DNA of 64,000 bases from Chitinophagaceae bacterium (lineage in GTDB: Bacteria; Bacteroidota; Bacteroidia; Chitinophagales; Chitinophagaceae). This document shows, piece by piece, positions 1 through 9,593 of the stretch; position 1 is the stretch's first letter, and every line of letters begins with the position of its first letter. Made by a program: the position numbers and the translations under genes. The DNA lies in NCBI GenBank assembly GCA_017853575.1, contig JAFMJI010000002.1, forward strand, positions 186,001 through 250,000. The letters run 5' to 3'. The notes beneath the pieces were generated by a model that worked only from the letters and a program-made list of their open reading frames with translations, had not been told where the DNA came from and did not search any database.

Positions 1-600
1 TGATAGAATAACGCGCATGGTGTTTTCGGCTTCATCCATTAATTTCTCAGCAGACACTACTTTATTGACCAGCCCGATGCGATAGGCCTCTTGTGCATCG
101 ATCATGTCACCTTTCATCATCATTTCCATTGCTCGTCCCTTTCCAATCAACCTTGTTAATCGTTGTGTGCCGCCATATCCGGGTATGATGCCCAGATTGA
201 TTTCCGGTTGTCCGAATTTTGCGGTTGCTGATGCGTATCTAAAGTGGCAACTCATCGCCAGTTCACATCCACCTCCCAATGCAAATCCATACACTGCAGC
301 CATGATCGGTTTTTGTGTTTTTTCAATCAATGAAAAAATATCCTGTCCATGTTTTGCGAGTTGCTCACCTTCATTTCTTCCTGCCTTTAAAAAACCACTG
401 ATGTCTGCACCAGCTACAAAAGATTTCTCACCTGCTCCTGTTATTAGGGCTCCTTTGAGGGTTGAATCCTTCCTTAAATCGAGGATGATTTCTTTGAGTT
501 CAGCCAAGACTGTTTCACTCAATGCGTTGAGTTTATCCGGTCTGTTGATGATAATCTTCAACAAACCTTCATGCTGTTCTGTAATAATAGTCGAATACAT
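1..600 (-). CDS. Enoyl-CoA hydratase/isomerase (crotonase family), 3' end outside window
   Basis: This gene is missing from the ORF track because it runs off the left edge. Reverse translation from the ATG at 600 gives 200 open codons. The protein hydrates 2-enoyl-CoA in the cytoplasm, or does a related crotonase reaction. The oxyanion-hole segments GADIS (about residues 64-68) and GGGCE (109-113) are present. Glu113 and Glu133 stand where the two catalytic glutamates of classical hydratases are found, followed by GIIPGYGGTQRL. Roughly the last 60 residues of a normal 260-residue protein are missing. It lies 9 bp downstream of the B12-binding gene on the same strand, so the two are probably cotranscribed. 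The exact acyl-CoA substrate cannot be told. Confidence 0.93.
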   Translation of the reverse strand, partial: MYSTIITEQHEGLLKIIINRPDKLNALSETVLAELKEIILDLRKDSTLKGALITGAGEKSFVAGADISGFLKAGRNEGEQLAKHGQDIFSLIEKTQKPIMAAVYGFALGGGCELAMSCHFRYASATAKFGQPEINLGIIPGYGGTQRLTRLIGKGRAMEMMMKGDMIDAQEAYRIGLVNKVVSAEKLMDEAENTMRVILS

Positions 601-609
601 GGAGTAGAT

Positions 610-1026
610 TTAAAAAGAACGATGTTGTAAAGTCCAGCTTCTTATATAATCAGCAATTTCTTTTGAAACCGTGCCAGGAGGAAAAAGTTTCCCAACACCC
701 AAGTTCTCCAATATTTTCATGTCTTCTTCCGGAATGATTCCTCCGCCTGTCAACAGCACATCATGCATGTTGTTTTTTTTCATCAATTCAATAATTTTTG
801 GAAATACAGTCATGTGTGCACCAGAGAGAATGCTTATTCCAATGGCATCTACATCTTCCTGTAAAGCAGCTGCAACAACCATTTCAGGCGTTTGCCTTAA
901 TCCTGTATAAATTACTTCCATGCCTTCGTCTCTAAGCGATGTAGCAATCACCTTAGCACCTCTATCATGCCCATCCAAACCAACCTTTGCAATAAGCACT
1001 CTCAATGGTCTTTCTGTGTTAGCCAT
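610..1026 (-). CDS. Free-standing cobalamin-binding subunit of a methylmalonyl-CoA mutase-type enzyme
   Basis: A 138-residue protein made of only the B12-binding Rossmann-like domain. The DGHDRG motif near residues 18-23 is the DxHxxG signature whose His replaces the dimethylbenzimidazole ligand of cobalamin. The later segments SGAH and LTGGG complete the fold. In this family such a subunit pairs with a separate large catalytic subunit of an acyl-CoA mutase (methylmalonyl-CoA or isobutyryl-CoA type). No large subunit is visible here, but the gene sits 5 bp after gltX and 9 bp before an enoyl-CoA hydratase, and the rest may lie beyond the left edge. The start ATG at 1026 is clear. Confidence 0.9.
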   Translation of the reverse strand: MANTERPLRVLIAKVGLDGHDRGAKVIATSLRDEGMEVIYTGLRQTPEMVVAAALQEDVDAIGISILSGAHMTVFPKIIELMKKNNMHDVLLTGGGIIPEEDMKILENLGVGKLFPPGTVSKEIADYIRSWTLQHRSF

Positions 1027-1031
1027 GGTTT

Positions 1032-2564
1032 TTATTTATTAAACAAGTCTATTCCTTGCTGAATCCTTCGAATGGTTGAATTTTTTCCAATGATGCTTGA
1101 TATTTCAAATACAGCTGGTCCAAATTTGCCTCCAACAAGCATAATTCTAAAAGGCAGTTGAACATCCCCTGGTTTAAATTGAAGTTTAGTAGCCGTTTCT
1201 TTAAAACATTTTTCAACTTCTTCTGCTGTCCAATTTGGAATATTATTCATCTCTTGAATCAGTGTATGAAAGAATGACGACTTATTTTCATCCCATTTAG
1301 GTTTTACTGCATCAACATCGATTTCAGTAGGATCAATAAAGAAATATTTAAGTTGTGCAACAAAGTCATTCAATAAATGGCAGCGTTCTTTTGTAATGGG
1401 AATTACTTTGTTAAGAATCTTTGAATCAGCATCTATTCCATTGTTATGTAAAATATTTTTTATCAATGGCAGAAGTAATTCATTGTCGCTAGATTTAATC
1501 CATTCCTGGTTATACCATTTTGCTTTTTCAAAATCAAATTTGGCTCCTCCTTTGTGTATCCGTTCAATTGTAAATTGTTGGATAAGTTCTTCTTTCGTGA
1601 AAATTTCTTTACCTGTGCCATCGTTCCAGCCCAACAACGCTAGCATGTTGATGAATGCATTTGGAAGGAATCCCATTTCTTTAAAGCCCTTTGTCATTTC
1701 ACCGGATTTGGGATCCAGCCAATCCATTGCAAATACAGGAAATCCAAGTCTATCGCCATCTCGCTTGCTCAATTTGCCTTGGCCATCAGGTTTTAAGATT
1801 AGGGGGAAATGCGCCCATTTTGGCATCTTTTCTTTCCATCCAAAATACTCCCACAATAAAACATGCACTGGAGCTGAAGGCAACCATTCTTCACCACGGA
1901 AAGCATGTGTGATTTCCATGGAATGATCATCGACAACGACAGCAAGGTGATAGGTAGGCATACCATCTGCTTTGAGCAATACTTTGTCATCAACTAAGTT
2001 TGCTTGAAAACTCACATCACCGCGAATCATATCATGCAAGTGAATTTCTCCATGCTCTGGCATTTTAATTCGAATTACAAAAGCTTGATTTGTTGAAAGC
2101 TTCTTTTCAACTTCCTCTTTGCTAAGAGAAAGAGAATTGCTCATCTTCAACCTTGTTTCATGGTTGTATTGTGGCGAAGGATTTTTTTCAGATTTGAATT
2201 GCTCACGCATTTTCTCCAATTCTTCAGGAGTGTCAAATGCATAATATGCATAACCCTTTTCTACAAGTTGCTCAGCATACGCTCTGTACATCTCTTTTCT
2301 TTCGCTCTGTCTGTAGGGACCGTAATTTCCAGGACGATGAGGGTCTTCATCAGGGGCGATGCCGCACCAATTTAAACAATCAATAATGTATTGCTCTGCT
2401 CCTGGAACAAATCTCGTTTGATCTGTATCCTCTATTCTTAAAACAAAACTGCCATGGTGTTTTTTTGCAAATAGGTAATTGAACAATGCAGTTCTAACAC
2501 CTCCAAGGTGTAAGCCGCCTGTAGGACTAGGAGCAAAGCGTACTCTGACATTTTGAGAAGACAT
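1032..2564 (-). CDS. gltX: Glutamyl-tRNA synthetase
   Basis: Class I aminoacyl-tRNA synthetase that charges tRNA-Glu in the cytoplasm. Its 510 residues match the usual family length. The N-terminal [13 protein letters not shown] carries the HIGH-type motif as HLGG (residues 19-22), and KLSKR (264-268) is the KMSKS-type loop. The all-helical anticodon-binding region fills the C-terminal third. It follows the CoA-binding protein by 36 bp and precedes the B12-binding gene by 5 bp on the same strand. Whether it is discriminating, or also charges tRNA-Gln for GatCAB, cannot be decided from this window. Confidence 0.98.
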   Translation of the reverse strand: MSSQNVRVRFAPSPTGGLHLGGVRTALFNYLFAKKHHGSFVLRIEDTDQTRFVPGAEQYIIDCLNWCGIAPDEDPHRPGNYGPYRQSERKEMYRAYAEQLVEKGYAYYAFDTPEELEKMREQFKSEKNPSPQYNHETRLKMSNSLSLSKEEVEKKLSTNQAFVIRIKMPEHGEIHLHDMIRGDVSFQANLVDDKVLLKADGMPTYHLAVVVDDHSMEITHAFRGEEWLPSAPVHVLLWEYFGWKEKMPKWAHFPLILKPDGQGKLSKRDGDRLGFPVFAMDWLDPKSGEMTKGFKEMGFLPNAFINMLALLGWNDGTGKEIFTKEELIQQFTIERIHKGGAKFDFEKAKWYNQEWIKSSDNELLLPLIKNILHNNGIDADSKILNKVIPITKERCHLLNDFVAQLKYFFIDPTEIDVDAVKPKWDENKSSFFHTLIQEMNNIPNWTAEEVEKCFKETATKLQFKPGDVQLPFRIMLVGGKFGPAVFEISSIIGKNSTIRRIQQGIDLFNK

Positions 2565-2600
2565 GTTACAAAGATAAGTACTAATGGAGGATGACTCTGA

Positions 2601-2960
2601 TTAGTATTGTCCAGTTCCCAGCATCACCAAGGTGCATGCTTCAAGCGTTTCAATTCCATGCTTGCTTGCAGTTGCTGCAAATGCGGGATTTTCTGCACCT
2701 GGATTGAAAATGATTCTTTTTGGATGAAGGGATAGAATGTACCCTTCGTATTCTTTTTGTCTTTCCTGATTTAGGTACATCGTAATCGTATCAATGTCAT
2801 TGAAAGACTCTTTTTGGTCTGTTACATGTACTCCATTTATTTCAAATACACTTCTACCAATCGCCTCAACGGAATGGCCTGCAGCTAATAGTTTTTGTAC
2901 AGCCATATGGCTGTATTGATATGATTTTGGAGATGCACCAATGACAAGTGTCTTTTTCAC
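2601..2960 (-). CDS. CoA-binding domain protein (YccU-like)
   Basis: A small cytoplasmic Rossmann-fold protein of about 119 residues of the CoA-binding family. It shows KKTLVIGASP at the N terminus, and KRIIFNPGAENP near residue 80 is the conserved segment of these proteins. The ORF track begins at a TTG at 2969 that directly follows the TAA of the upstream acyltransferase. A GTG at 2960 gives MKKTLVIGAS, which fits the family better, so that start is used here. It is cotranscribed with the acyltransferase upstream and gltX downstream. Its biochemical role is not known. Confidence 0.85.
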   Translation of the reverse strand: MKKTLVIGASPKSYQYSHMAVQKLLAAGHSVEAIGRSVFEINGVHVTDQKESFNDIDTITMYLNQERQKEYEGYILSLHPKRIIFNPGAENPAFAATASKHGIETLEACTLVMLGTGQY

Positions 2961-2969
2961 TTGAAACAA

Positions 2970-4556
2970 TTAAACCAGCATTACAACTGGATTTTCCATG
3001 TATTTTTTGAGTGTTTGAAGGAAGGCAGCGCCAACAGCACCGTCAACACTTCTGTGATCACAACTCAATGTTACTTTCATCATTTGAGTAGTTCCAAAAC
3101 CATCACCTTTTTTCACTACTACCTCTTTGATTTTGCCAACAGCAAGAATACAGCTATCTGGAGGATTGATGATTGCGGTAAATTCATCAATATCCATCAT
3201 TCCTAAATTTGAAATGGTGAAAGTATTTCCAGTAAAATCCTGTGGTTGAATTTTTTTGTTCCTCGCTTTGTCGTACAACTCTTTTGATTCAGCAGAAATT
3301 TGAGACAAAGATTTTTGATCTGCAAATCTTAATACAGGAACAATCAATCCTTCAGGCAATGCAATGGCAGATCCGATATGCACGTGATCATAGGTTCTGA
3401 TAAAATCGCCCATCCAGCTGCTGTTTACAGCAGGGTGTTGTCTGAGTGCTAATGCACAAGCCTTGATCAGCATGTCTTGGAATGAAATCTTTGAAGGGCT
3501 AATTTCATTCATTTGGCCACGGGCCTTGATGGCATTGTCCATGCATATTTCCATGGTCAGATAGAAATGTGGCGCAGTGAACATGCTCTCACCCAATCTT
3601 CTAGCGATGGTTTTACGCATAGAAGTGAGTTGTGTATCTGTATATCCCTCCTGGCCTGCAACAACTGGGCGCGCATTGAACGATAGCGCTGATGCAGCAG
3701 CAGTTCCAGGTTTGAAATTATCGATATCGGCTTTGATAATTCTACCGCCATCTCCAGAGCCATTGATCTTGGATAAATCTATGCCTTTGTCCTTAGCCAA
3801 CGCTTTCGCTAATGGCGATGCCTTAAGTCTTCCATCGGTTGAAGCAGTTTCTATGACTGGAGCAGGTGTGGAACTTGAAGGTGTAGGCGTTGCAACTGAA
3901 GCAGTTGATGCAGTATTGGCAGGAGCATTCAATGAACCAATCAACGCTGAAACATCCGTACCAGCCTTGCCAATGATCGCAATTACATCGTTTACTTTCG
4001 CCGACTCACCATTTTGAACACCAATGTGCAACAATGTTCCATCTGTATATCCAACTACCTCCATGGTAGCTTTATCTGTTTCAACATCAACCAGGTTGTC
4101 ATCACTTTTTACTGCATCTCCCACTTTTTTGTTCCATTGAACAATTTTTCCTGCAGTCATCGTATCACTTAACAAAGGCATCCTGATAACTGTAACACCA
4201 AGTTGTTCAGGAGTGACAGATGAGGTAGCTGCAGGTGCAGGCGCTGAAGCAGATGCTGCTGTTGCAGGTGATGGGGCACTTGAAATTTCTGCAGAAATCA
4301 ATCCATCAATATTTTCACCTGGTTTACCAACAATCGCTATGATTCCATTCACTTTTGCTGCTTCACCTTCCTTGACACCTACATATAGTAAAGTTCCTTC
4401 TGCGTAGCCTACTACTTCCATGGTTGCTTTGTCCGTTTCGACATCAGCAAGCACATCATCGCTTTTTACGGGATCTCCTACTTTTTTATTCCACTTCACA
4501 ATTTTTCCTTCCGTCATGGTATCACTCAGGAGAGGCATTCTGATCACTTCCGCCAT
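2970..4556 (-). CDS. Dihydrolipoamide acetyltransferase, E2 of the pyruvate dehydrogenase complex
   Basis: E2 core enzyme that moves acetyl groups from lipoyl arms to CoA. Domains in order: lipoyl domain 1 (about 3-80, lipoyl Lys43 in ETDKA), an Ala/Pro/Ser linker, lipoyl domain 2 (about 122-200, Lys162 in ETDKA), a second Ala/Pro/Thr-rich linker, the E1/E3-binding peripheral domain (about 243-281) and the catalytic acyltransferase domain (about 305-528) with the active-site DHRSVDG (His501). The 528-residue length fits a two-lipoyl PDH E2. E1 and E3 genes are not adjacent. The stop codon directly abuts the next gene. A PDH role rather than a branched-chain role is inferred from overall similarity. 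Confidence 0.93.
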   Translation of the reverse strand: MAEVIRMPLLSDTMTEGKIVKWNKKVGDPVKSDDVLADVETDKATMEVVGYAEGTLLYVGVKEGEAAKVNGIIAIVGKPGENIDGLISAEISSAPSPATAASASAPAPAATSSVTPEQLGVTVIRMPLLSDTMTAGKIVQWNKKVGDAVKSDDNLVDVETDKATMEVVGYTDGTLLHIGVQNGESAKVNDVIAIIGKAGTDVSALIGSLNAPANTASTASVATPTPSSSTPAPVIETASTDGRLKASPLAKALAKDKGIDLSKINGSGDGGRIIKADIDNFKPGTAAASALSFNARPVVAGQEGYTDTQLTSMRKTIARRLGESMFTAPHFYLTMEICMDNAIKARGQMNEISPSKISFQDMLIKACALALRQHPAVNSSWMGDFIRTYDHVHIGSAIALPEGLIVPVLRFADQKSLSQISAESKELYDKARNKKIQPQDFTGNTFTISNLGMMDIDEFTAIINPPDSCILAVGKIKEVVVKKGDGFGTTQMMKVTLSCDHRSVDGAVGAAFLQTLKKYMENPVVMLV

Positions 4557-4652
4557 ATCGCAGATAAGGTTTAGTTGAGTAATAAATTGGAAGGCCGAAA
4601 TTACGTCAATTTGACTAAATGTGCCAGCCCTGTGAACAAAGAGTTGAAAGGC

Positions 4653-6431
4653 CTAGTAGTCGAGGTCTAAATTCAATTGATCCCTCATTTCTTTGACCAA
4701 TGGATACATTGAGATCATCTTCAGGTACTGGTCACGTTGAGAAAGGGTCTGCTCACTTGAAACTGGTTCTTTTTCTGCCTCAGGATCCAGGCTTATTTTA
4801 AATTGAATTCGGGGGTTGTTGAAGAAATCCTGCATGTAGATCAGCAGGTTTGTTTTTTCCGACTCGATAAATTGTTGCTGGATTTTGGTGGTCACAAAAA
4901 CATCGAATTGTACTTCGTTGGTTATGCTGATGCTGGCTGTTTTCAAATTATGGAGACTCGTTACCTGGTTGTTTTCCTGCAGTTTTTGGAGATATTCATT
5001 CCAGGCTTGCATTAAACCATCATCATTCAACGTGCGTGCAGTTTGTGGCTCAAGTTTTCTGGTGAGAATTTGTTCCCGTATCTTTTTTAATGCACCGGCT
5101 TCTCTTGGTTTTTCAATGGGTGTGATAGTTGGAGAAGTGCTAACTTTTTTTTCTTCTAAAATCTGACTATCGATTTTCAAACTCGCCTCATTGTTTTTTG
5201 AGGTAAGATGGGAGGCTGTTTGTTTTTTTTCAGTTTTATTTTTCTCTTCAATAAAGCCTATTTGCCTGAACGCAACCGGTTTTATTTCATTCAATCGTTT
5301 TTTTTTACCAGCTGCTTCATCATGGACAATGTTTACAGCTTGCTGCAGATATGTCAAGCGAATCAGATGAAACTCAACATGTAATTTCTTGTTTCTTGCT
5401 TGTTTGAATCCAAGTTCGGCCTCATTCAGTATATTCAATGCGCCAATCATGTATGCAGTTGTAAGTTCGCTGGCAACTGCTATATATTTTTTTCTAAATG
5501 CTTCTACGACCTGAAGAAGTCCTATAGACCTTGTATCCTTGCTGATCAATAGATTTCTGAAAAAGGAAGAGAAGAGGTTCAATACAGTATCGCCTTCAAA
5601 ACCTTTCTGATCAATTTCGTCATATAGACTCATTATACCAGGTAAATCCTCTTTTTGCAACAACTCTAGAAACTGAAAGAAATATTCTTCATCCAATACA
5701 TTGAGATGCTCCAGTGTTGATGAGTAGGTGAGCTTGCCACTTGTGAAACTTACAATTTTATCAAGCATGCTCAGGGCGTCCCTCATGCATCCATCACTTT
5801 TTTGCGCAATGAGTTGCATGGCGGCATTTTCAGCAGTAATTTTTTCTTTGGATGCAATCTCTTCCAAGTATGCTACTATGTCTGAAGGTGTGATTCTTTT
5901 GAAGTCAAATATTTGACATCTTGATAAGATGGTTGGCAGTATCTTATGTTTCTCTGTTGTGGCCAAAATAAATATGGCATGCGCTGGAGGTTCTTCCAAT
6001 GTTTTTAAAAATGCATTGAATGCAGATGCGCTCAGCATATGAACCTCGTCGATTATATAGATCTTATATTTTCCTGCCTGTGGTGCAAACCTCACTTGTT
6101 CTATCAGTTCGCGGATATCATCTACAGAGTTGTTGCTGGCAGCATCCAATTCGTGAATGTTAAACGAAGCGCCTTTGTTAAAAGATTGACATGAATTGCA
6201 TTTATCGCAGGCTTCTCCATCCTTACCAAGTTTCTCACAGTTGATGGTTTTTGCAAGAATTCTGGCACAGGTTGTCTTGCCTACACCTCTTGGTCCGCAA
6301 AATAAAAATGCATGTGCAAGGTGGTTTTGAAGGATGGCATTTTTTAATGTAGTAGTGATATGAGACTGTCCAACAACAGTTGAAAAATGCTGTGGTCTGT
6401 ATTTTCTGGCAGATACTACGAAGTTTTCCAT
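4653..6431 (-). CDS. dnaX: DNA polymerase III subunits gamma/tau
   Basis: Clamp-loader ATPase of the replicative polymerase, 592 residues as the full-length tau-type product. Walker A is GPRGVGKT (46-53). Four zinc-binding cysteines follow (65, 75, 78, 81). The Walker B segment is DEVH (128-131), and an SRC arginine-finger segment lies near 172. The AAA+ core and oligomerisation domain run to about residue 370; the rest is a lysine- and glutamate-rich linker and a C-terminal domain. A run of nine A bases on the coding strand (complement of 5298-5306) encodes Lys376-378, and insertion or deletion of one A gives a stop a few codons later (see findings). It is divergent from glpK. Confidence 0.98.
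   Translation of the reverse strand: MENFVVSARKYRPQHFSTVVGQSHITTTLKNAILQNHLAHAFLFCGPRGVGKTTCARILAKTINCEKLGKDGEACDKCNSCQSFNKGASFNIHELDAASNNSVDDIRELIEQVRFAPQAGKYKIYIIDEVHMLSASAFNAFLKTLEEPPAHAIFILATTEKHKILPTILSRCQIFDFKRITPSDIVAYLEEIASKEKITAENAAMQLIAQKSDGCMRDALSMLDKIVSFTSGKLTYSSTLEHLNVLDEEYFFQFLELLQKEDLPGIMSLYDEIDQKGFEGDTVLNLFSSFFRNLLISKDTRSIGLLQVVEAFRKKYIAVASELTTAYMIGALNILNEAELGFKQARNKKLHVEFHLIRLTYLQQAVNIVHDEAAGKKKRLNEIKPVAFRQIGFIEEKNKTEKKQTASHLTSKNNEASLKIDSQILEEKKVSTSPTITPIEKPREAGALKKIREQILTRKLEPQTARTLNDDGLMQAWNEYLQKLQENNQVTSLHNLKTASISITNEVQFDVFVTTKIQQQFIESEKTNLLIYMQDFFNNPRIQFKISLDPEAEKEPVSSEQTLSQRDQYLKMISMYPLVKEMRDQLNLDLDY
5298..5306 (-). other. Candidate A9 slippage site in dnaX
   Basis: The coding strand reads GGT followed by nine A bases and CGATTGAATGA. 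In frame this gives G-K-K-K-R-L. One extra A gives K-K-K-T-I-E-stop, and one A fewer gives K-K-N-D-stop. Both would yield a protein of about 380 residues ending just after the clamp-loader core, as in a gamma subunit. Thermus thermophilus dnaX is known to make gamma by slippage on an A9 run. Use here is inferred. Confidence 0.5.
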
Positions 6432-6500
6432 CGGCTTGCAATTTAGTTGTAAATTGTATAACTCCTTAGATGGTTAAAATAAAAATCACATTTTACAGTC

Positions 6501-7991
6501 ATGAAAAAATATATCCTTTCACTTGATCAGGGAACAACCAGTTCCAGGGCCATTGTTTTTGATCATGGTGGAAACATTTGTTCCGTTGCCCAAAAAGAAT
6601 TCAAACAGATTTTTCCAAAACCGGGTTGGGTGGAGCATGACCCCATGGAAATTTGGGCCAGTCAGGGCAGTGTTGCCAAGGAAGCCCTGCTTAAATTATC
6701 ATTGAAGCCGGGAGATATTGCAGCAATCGGCATCACCAATCAGCGTGAAACAACCGTAGTTTGGAACAGAAATACTGGCCTCCCCATTTATAATGCCATT
6801 GTATGGCAAGATAGACGAACTGCAGATTATTGTGATGAGTTGAAAAAAAATGGACACGCACCATTGATACAAGCCAAAACGGGATTGGTGGTTGATGCCT
6901 ATTTTTCAGGAACAAAAATTAAATGGATCCTTGATCATGTTGATGGAGCAAGGGCGCTGGCTCAACAAGGTGAGCTGGCATTTGGAACAGTTGATAGTTG
7001 GTTGCTGTGGAAACTAACAGATGGGAAAGTTCATGCAACTGATGTAAGCAATGCTTCCAGAACCATGTTGTTCAATTTGCATACAATGGATTGGGACAAT
7101 GAATTGTTGAACATTCTTGAGATACCTAATTCCCTTTTGCCTGATGTAAAAAGCAACAGCGAAGTTTTCGGGTACGCTCATGCAATTGGAATGGATGAAG
7201 TGCCTATTGCTGGTATGGCAGGAGATCAACAATCCGCATTGTTTGGTCAGATGTGTACAGGAGTTGGTATGGTGAAGAATACCTACGGAACTGGATGTTT
7301 CATGTTGATGAACACCGGTGAAAAAGCCGTTAAATCAAACAACAATTTACTTACAACCGTTGCCTGGAAAGTAAATGGAAAAGTAAACTATGCACTAGAG
7401 GGAAGTGTATTCATTGCCGGTGCAGCTGTGCAATGGTTAAGGGACGGGTTAAAAATTATTCGTTCATCTTCTGAGGTGCAACAACTCGCAGCATCCGTAA
7501 ACGATACAGAAGGTGTGGTAGTAGTTCCAGCTTATGCAGGATTGGGTGCACCACATTGGAATCCACATGCGAGAGGTACCATTTTTGGTATCACAAGAGG
7601 TACGACTGATGCGCATATTGCAAGGGCAACACTGGAGAGTATTGCATTTCAAACCTATGATGTTTTGAAGGCAATGGAAGCAGACGCAGGGTTACCCATT
7701 GCAGAGTTGAGAGTTGATGGGGGTGCCACAGTCAATGATTTGATGATGCAGTTTCAGTCTGATATTCTCGGGGTACAAGTGTTAAGACCCGAAGTAATTG
7801 AAACAACTGCATTGGGTGCAGCTTATCTTGCCGGATTGTCTGTTGGATTTTGGAAATCAGTTCAAGAAATTTCTTCTCAATGGAAAGTTTCTGGAAGATT
7901 TAATCCAGACATCGATGAGCAAGTAAAAAAATCAAAATTGCAATTGTGGCAGCGAGCCATACATGCTGTGCTCGCATGGACAAAATCTTGA
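6501..7991 (+). CDS. glpK: Glycerol kinase
   Basis: FGGY-family kinase that turns glycerol and ATP into glycerol 3-phosphate in the cytoplasm; 496 residues, the normal length. The N-terminal [10 protein letters not shown] is the ATP phosphate-binding segment. Further family segments are [32 protein letters not shown] and [16 protein letters not shown]. It is the first gene of a glpK-glpD-glpF group with an 11-bp gap to glpD. No glpR-type regulator lies next to it. The upstream 69 bp are shared with divergent dnaX and show no convincing -7 box. Confidence 0.98.
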   Translation: MKKYILSLDQGTTSSRAIVFDHGGNICSVAQKEFKQIFPKPGWVEHDPMEIWASQGSVAKEALLKLSLKPGDIAAIGITNQRETTVVWNRNTGLPIYNAIVWQDRRTADYCDELKKNGHAPLIQAKTGLVVDAYFSGTKIKWILDHVDGARALAQQGELAFGTVDSWLLWKLTDGKVHATDVSNASRTMLFNLHTMDWDNELLNILEIPNSLLPDVKSNSEVFGYAHAIGMDEVPIAGMAGDQQSALFGQMCTGVGMVKNTYGTGCFMLMNTGEKAVKSNNNLLTTVAWKVNGKVNYALEGSVFIAGAAVQWLRDGLKIIRSSSEVQQLAASVNDTEGVVVVPAYAGLGAPHWNPHARGTIFGITRGTTDAHIARATLESIAFQTYDVLKAMEADAGLPIAELRVDGGATVNDLMMQFQSDILGVQVLRPEVIETTALGAAYLAGLSVGFWKSVQEISSQWKVSGRFNPDIDEQVKKSKLQLWQRAIHAVLAWTKS

Positions 7992-8002
7992 AATGTTGAT
8001 GC

Positions 8003-9562
8003 ATGCTAAGCAGGGAAAAATCATTTGAAAAAATTTCCAATACACCACAATGGGATGTTGTCGTAATAGGTGGTGGAGCCACCGGACTTGGCATTGCAGT
8101 TGATGCAGCACAAAGAGGCTTCAAAGTTTTATTGCTAGAAAAAAATGACTTTGCAAAAGGCACATCCAGCCGAAGCACAAAATTGGTTCATGGGGGTGTT
8201 CGATATCTTGCGCAGGGAAATGTAAAGTTGGTTATCGAGGCATTGAGAGAACGTGGTTTTATGCTTGCCAATGCACCACATCTTACACATATTCAAGAGT
8301 TCATCATTCCTGTTTATTCTTTTTTTGATAAGTGGTTTTATGCTGCCGGTCTTCTGATGTATGATCTACTTGCTGGTAAATTAAGTTTGAGTCGCACTAA
8401 AATTCTTGGAAGAAAATCGGTGATAAATAGAATTCCATCTATCCATCCAAAAAAATTAAAAGGTGGGATAGCATATGCAGATGGACAATTTGATGATGCC
8501 CGCCTGGCTATTACACTTGCACTAACTGCGAATGATTTGGGTGGCACAGTTGTCAACTATTCAAATGTTGTTGGATTAACAAAAAGCAAAGGAAAAATTA
8601 CCGGTGTTTCATTTGTAGATGAAATCGAAAGCAAGCGTTATGATGTTTCTGCAAAGGCAGTCATCAATGCAACAGGTGTTTTCGTAGATGGTATTTTGGA
8701 TTTGGATGATGAGGCGTCTCCTGCAGCTGTAATGCCATCTCAGGGAATACATCTAATCATTGACAGAAAGTTTTTCCCAACAAAGGATGCACTGATGATT
8801 CCCAAGACGAAAGATGGCAGGGTATTGTTCGCAGTTCCTTGGCATGATGCAATTGTTTTAGGAACCACAGATACACCGCTGAACATGATCAGTGAAGAAC
8901 CTATTGCATTAGAGGAAGAAGTCAATTTTATTTTAGAACATTTCAATCTGTACAATGAATTAAAAATTACGCGTGGGGATATTAAATCTATCTATGCTGG
9001 ATTGAGGCCATTGGTAAAAACATCTAACAATAAAAGCACTGCACTTGCATCCCGTGATCATACCATCATTGTTTCAAAATCAAATTTGATAACCATTACT
9101 GGTGGGAAATGGACTACTTATCGAAAAATGGCGAAAGATGCACTGAACAATGCTGTATTTGTTGCCAAGTTACCAGTAATAAAATGTGCAACCAGAAACT
9201 TACGTTTACATGGATATCAGCCCAGTGTTGAATATGGTCAACCTCTATCTCAATATGGATCTGATGCATCGCAGATATTAGAAATCATGAAAAATCAAAC
9301 GTCCATGTCTGAACGCATTCATCCTGAATATCCTTTTGCAAAAGCAGAATTGGAATGGTGTGTAAAGAATGAAATGGCAATGCAAGTGGAAGATGTGTTG
9401 GCAAGAAGATCCAGGATGTTATTTGTAAATGCCCATGCTGCAATTGCATCTTCAGAGAAAACTGCACGATTGATGGCCTCAATATTAAAACGTGATGAAC
9501 AATGGGTACAGCAACAGATCGTTGCTTTTGAGGAATTGGCCAAAGGATATCTTCCGTCATAA
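8003..9562 (+). CDS. glpD: FAD-dependent glycerol-3-phosphate dehydrogenase
   Basis: Flavoenzyme of the DAO family that oxidises glycerol 3-phosphate to dihydroxyacetone phosphate and passes electrons to quinone at the inner membrane. The FAD dinucleotide-binding motif VVIGGGATGLG lies at residues 20-30, followed by TSSRSTKLVHGGVRYL, a GlpD signature. ITGGKWTTYR (about 370) is the second FAD-binding segment, and a C-terminal helical domain follows. Its 519 residues match the family. It lies between glpK (11 bp) and glpF (31 bp), so glycerol uptake, phosphorylation and oxidation are encoded together. Confidence 0.97.
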   Translation: MLSREKSFEKISNTPQWDVVVIGGGATGLGIAVDAAQRGFKVLLLEKNDFAKGTSSRSTKLVHGGVRYLAQGNVKLVIEALRERGFMLANAPHLTHIQEFIIPVYSFFDKWFYAAGLLMYDLLAGKLSLSRTKILGRKSVINRIPSIHPKKLKGGIAYADGQFDDARLAITLALTANDLGGTVVNYSNVVGLTKSKGKITGVSFVDEIESKRYDVSAKAVINATGVFVDGILDLDDEASPAAVMPSQGIHLIIDRKFFPTKDALMIPKTKDGRVLFAVPWHDAIVLGTTDTPLNMISEEPIALEEEVNFILEHFNLYNELKITRGDIKSIYAGLRPLVKTSNNKSTALASRDHTIIVSKSNLITITGGKWTTYRKMAKDALNNAVFVAKLPVIKCATRNLRLHGYQPSVEYGQPLSQYGSDASQILEIMKNQTSMSERIHPEYPFAKAELEWCVKNEMAMQVEDVLARRSRMLFVNAHAAIASSEKTARLMASILKRDEQWVQQQIVAFEELAKGYLPS

Positions 9563-9593
9563 AAAATCATTATCTTAAACCTAAATATTTTCT

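Noticed and set aside
104-607. 167-residue plus-strand ORF
   Set aside because: It is the antisense shadow of the partial enoyl-CoA hydratase, whose minus-strand translation shows clear crotonase motifs.
1396-1926. 176-residue plus-strand ORF
   Set aside because: Lies wholly inside gltX on the other strand and has no recognisable motif.
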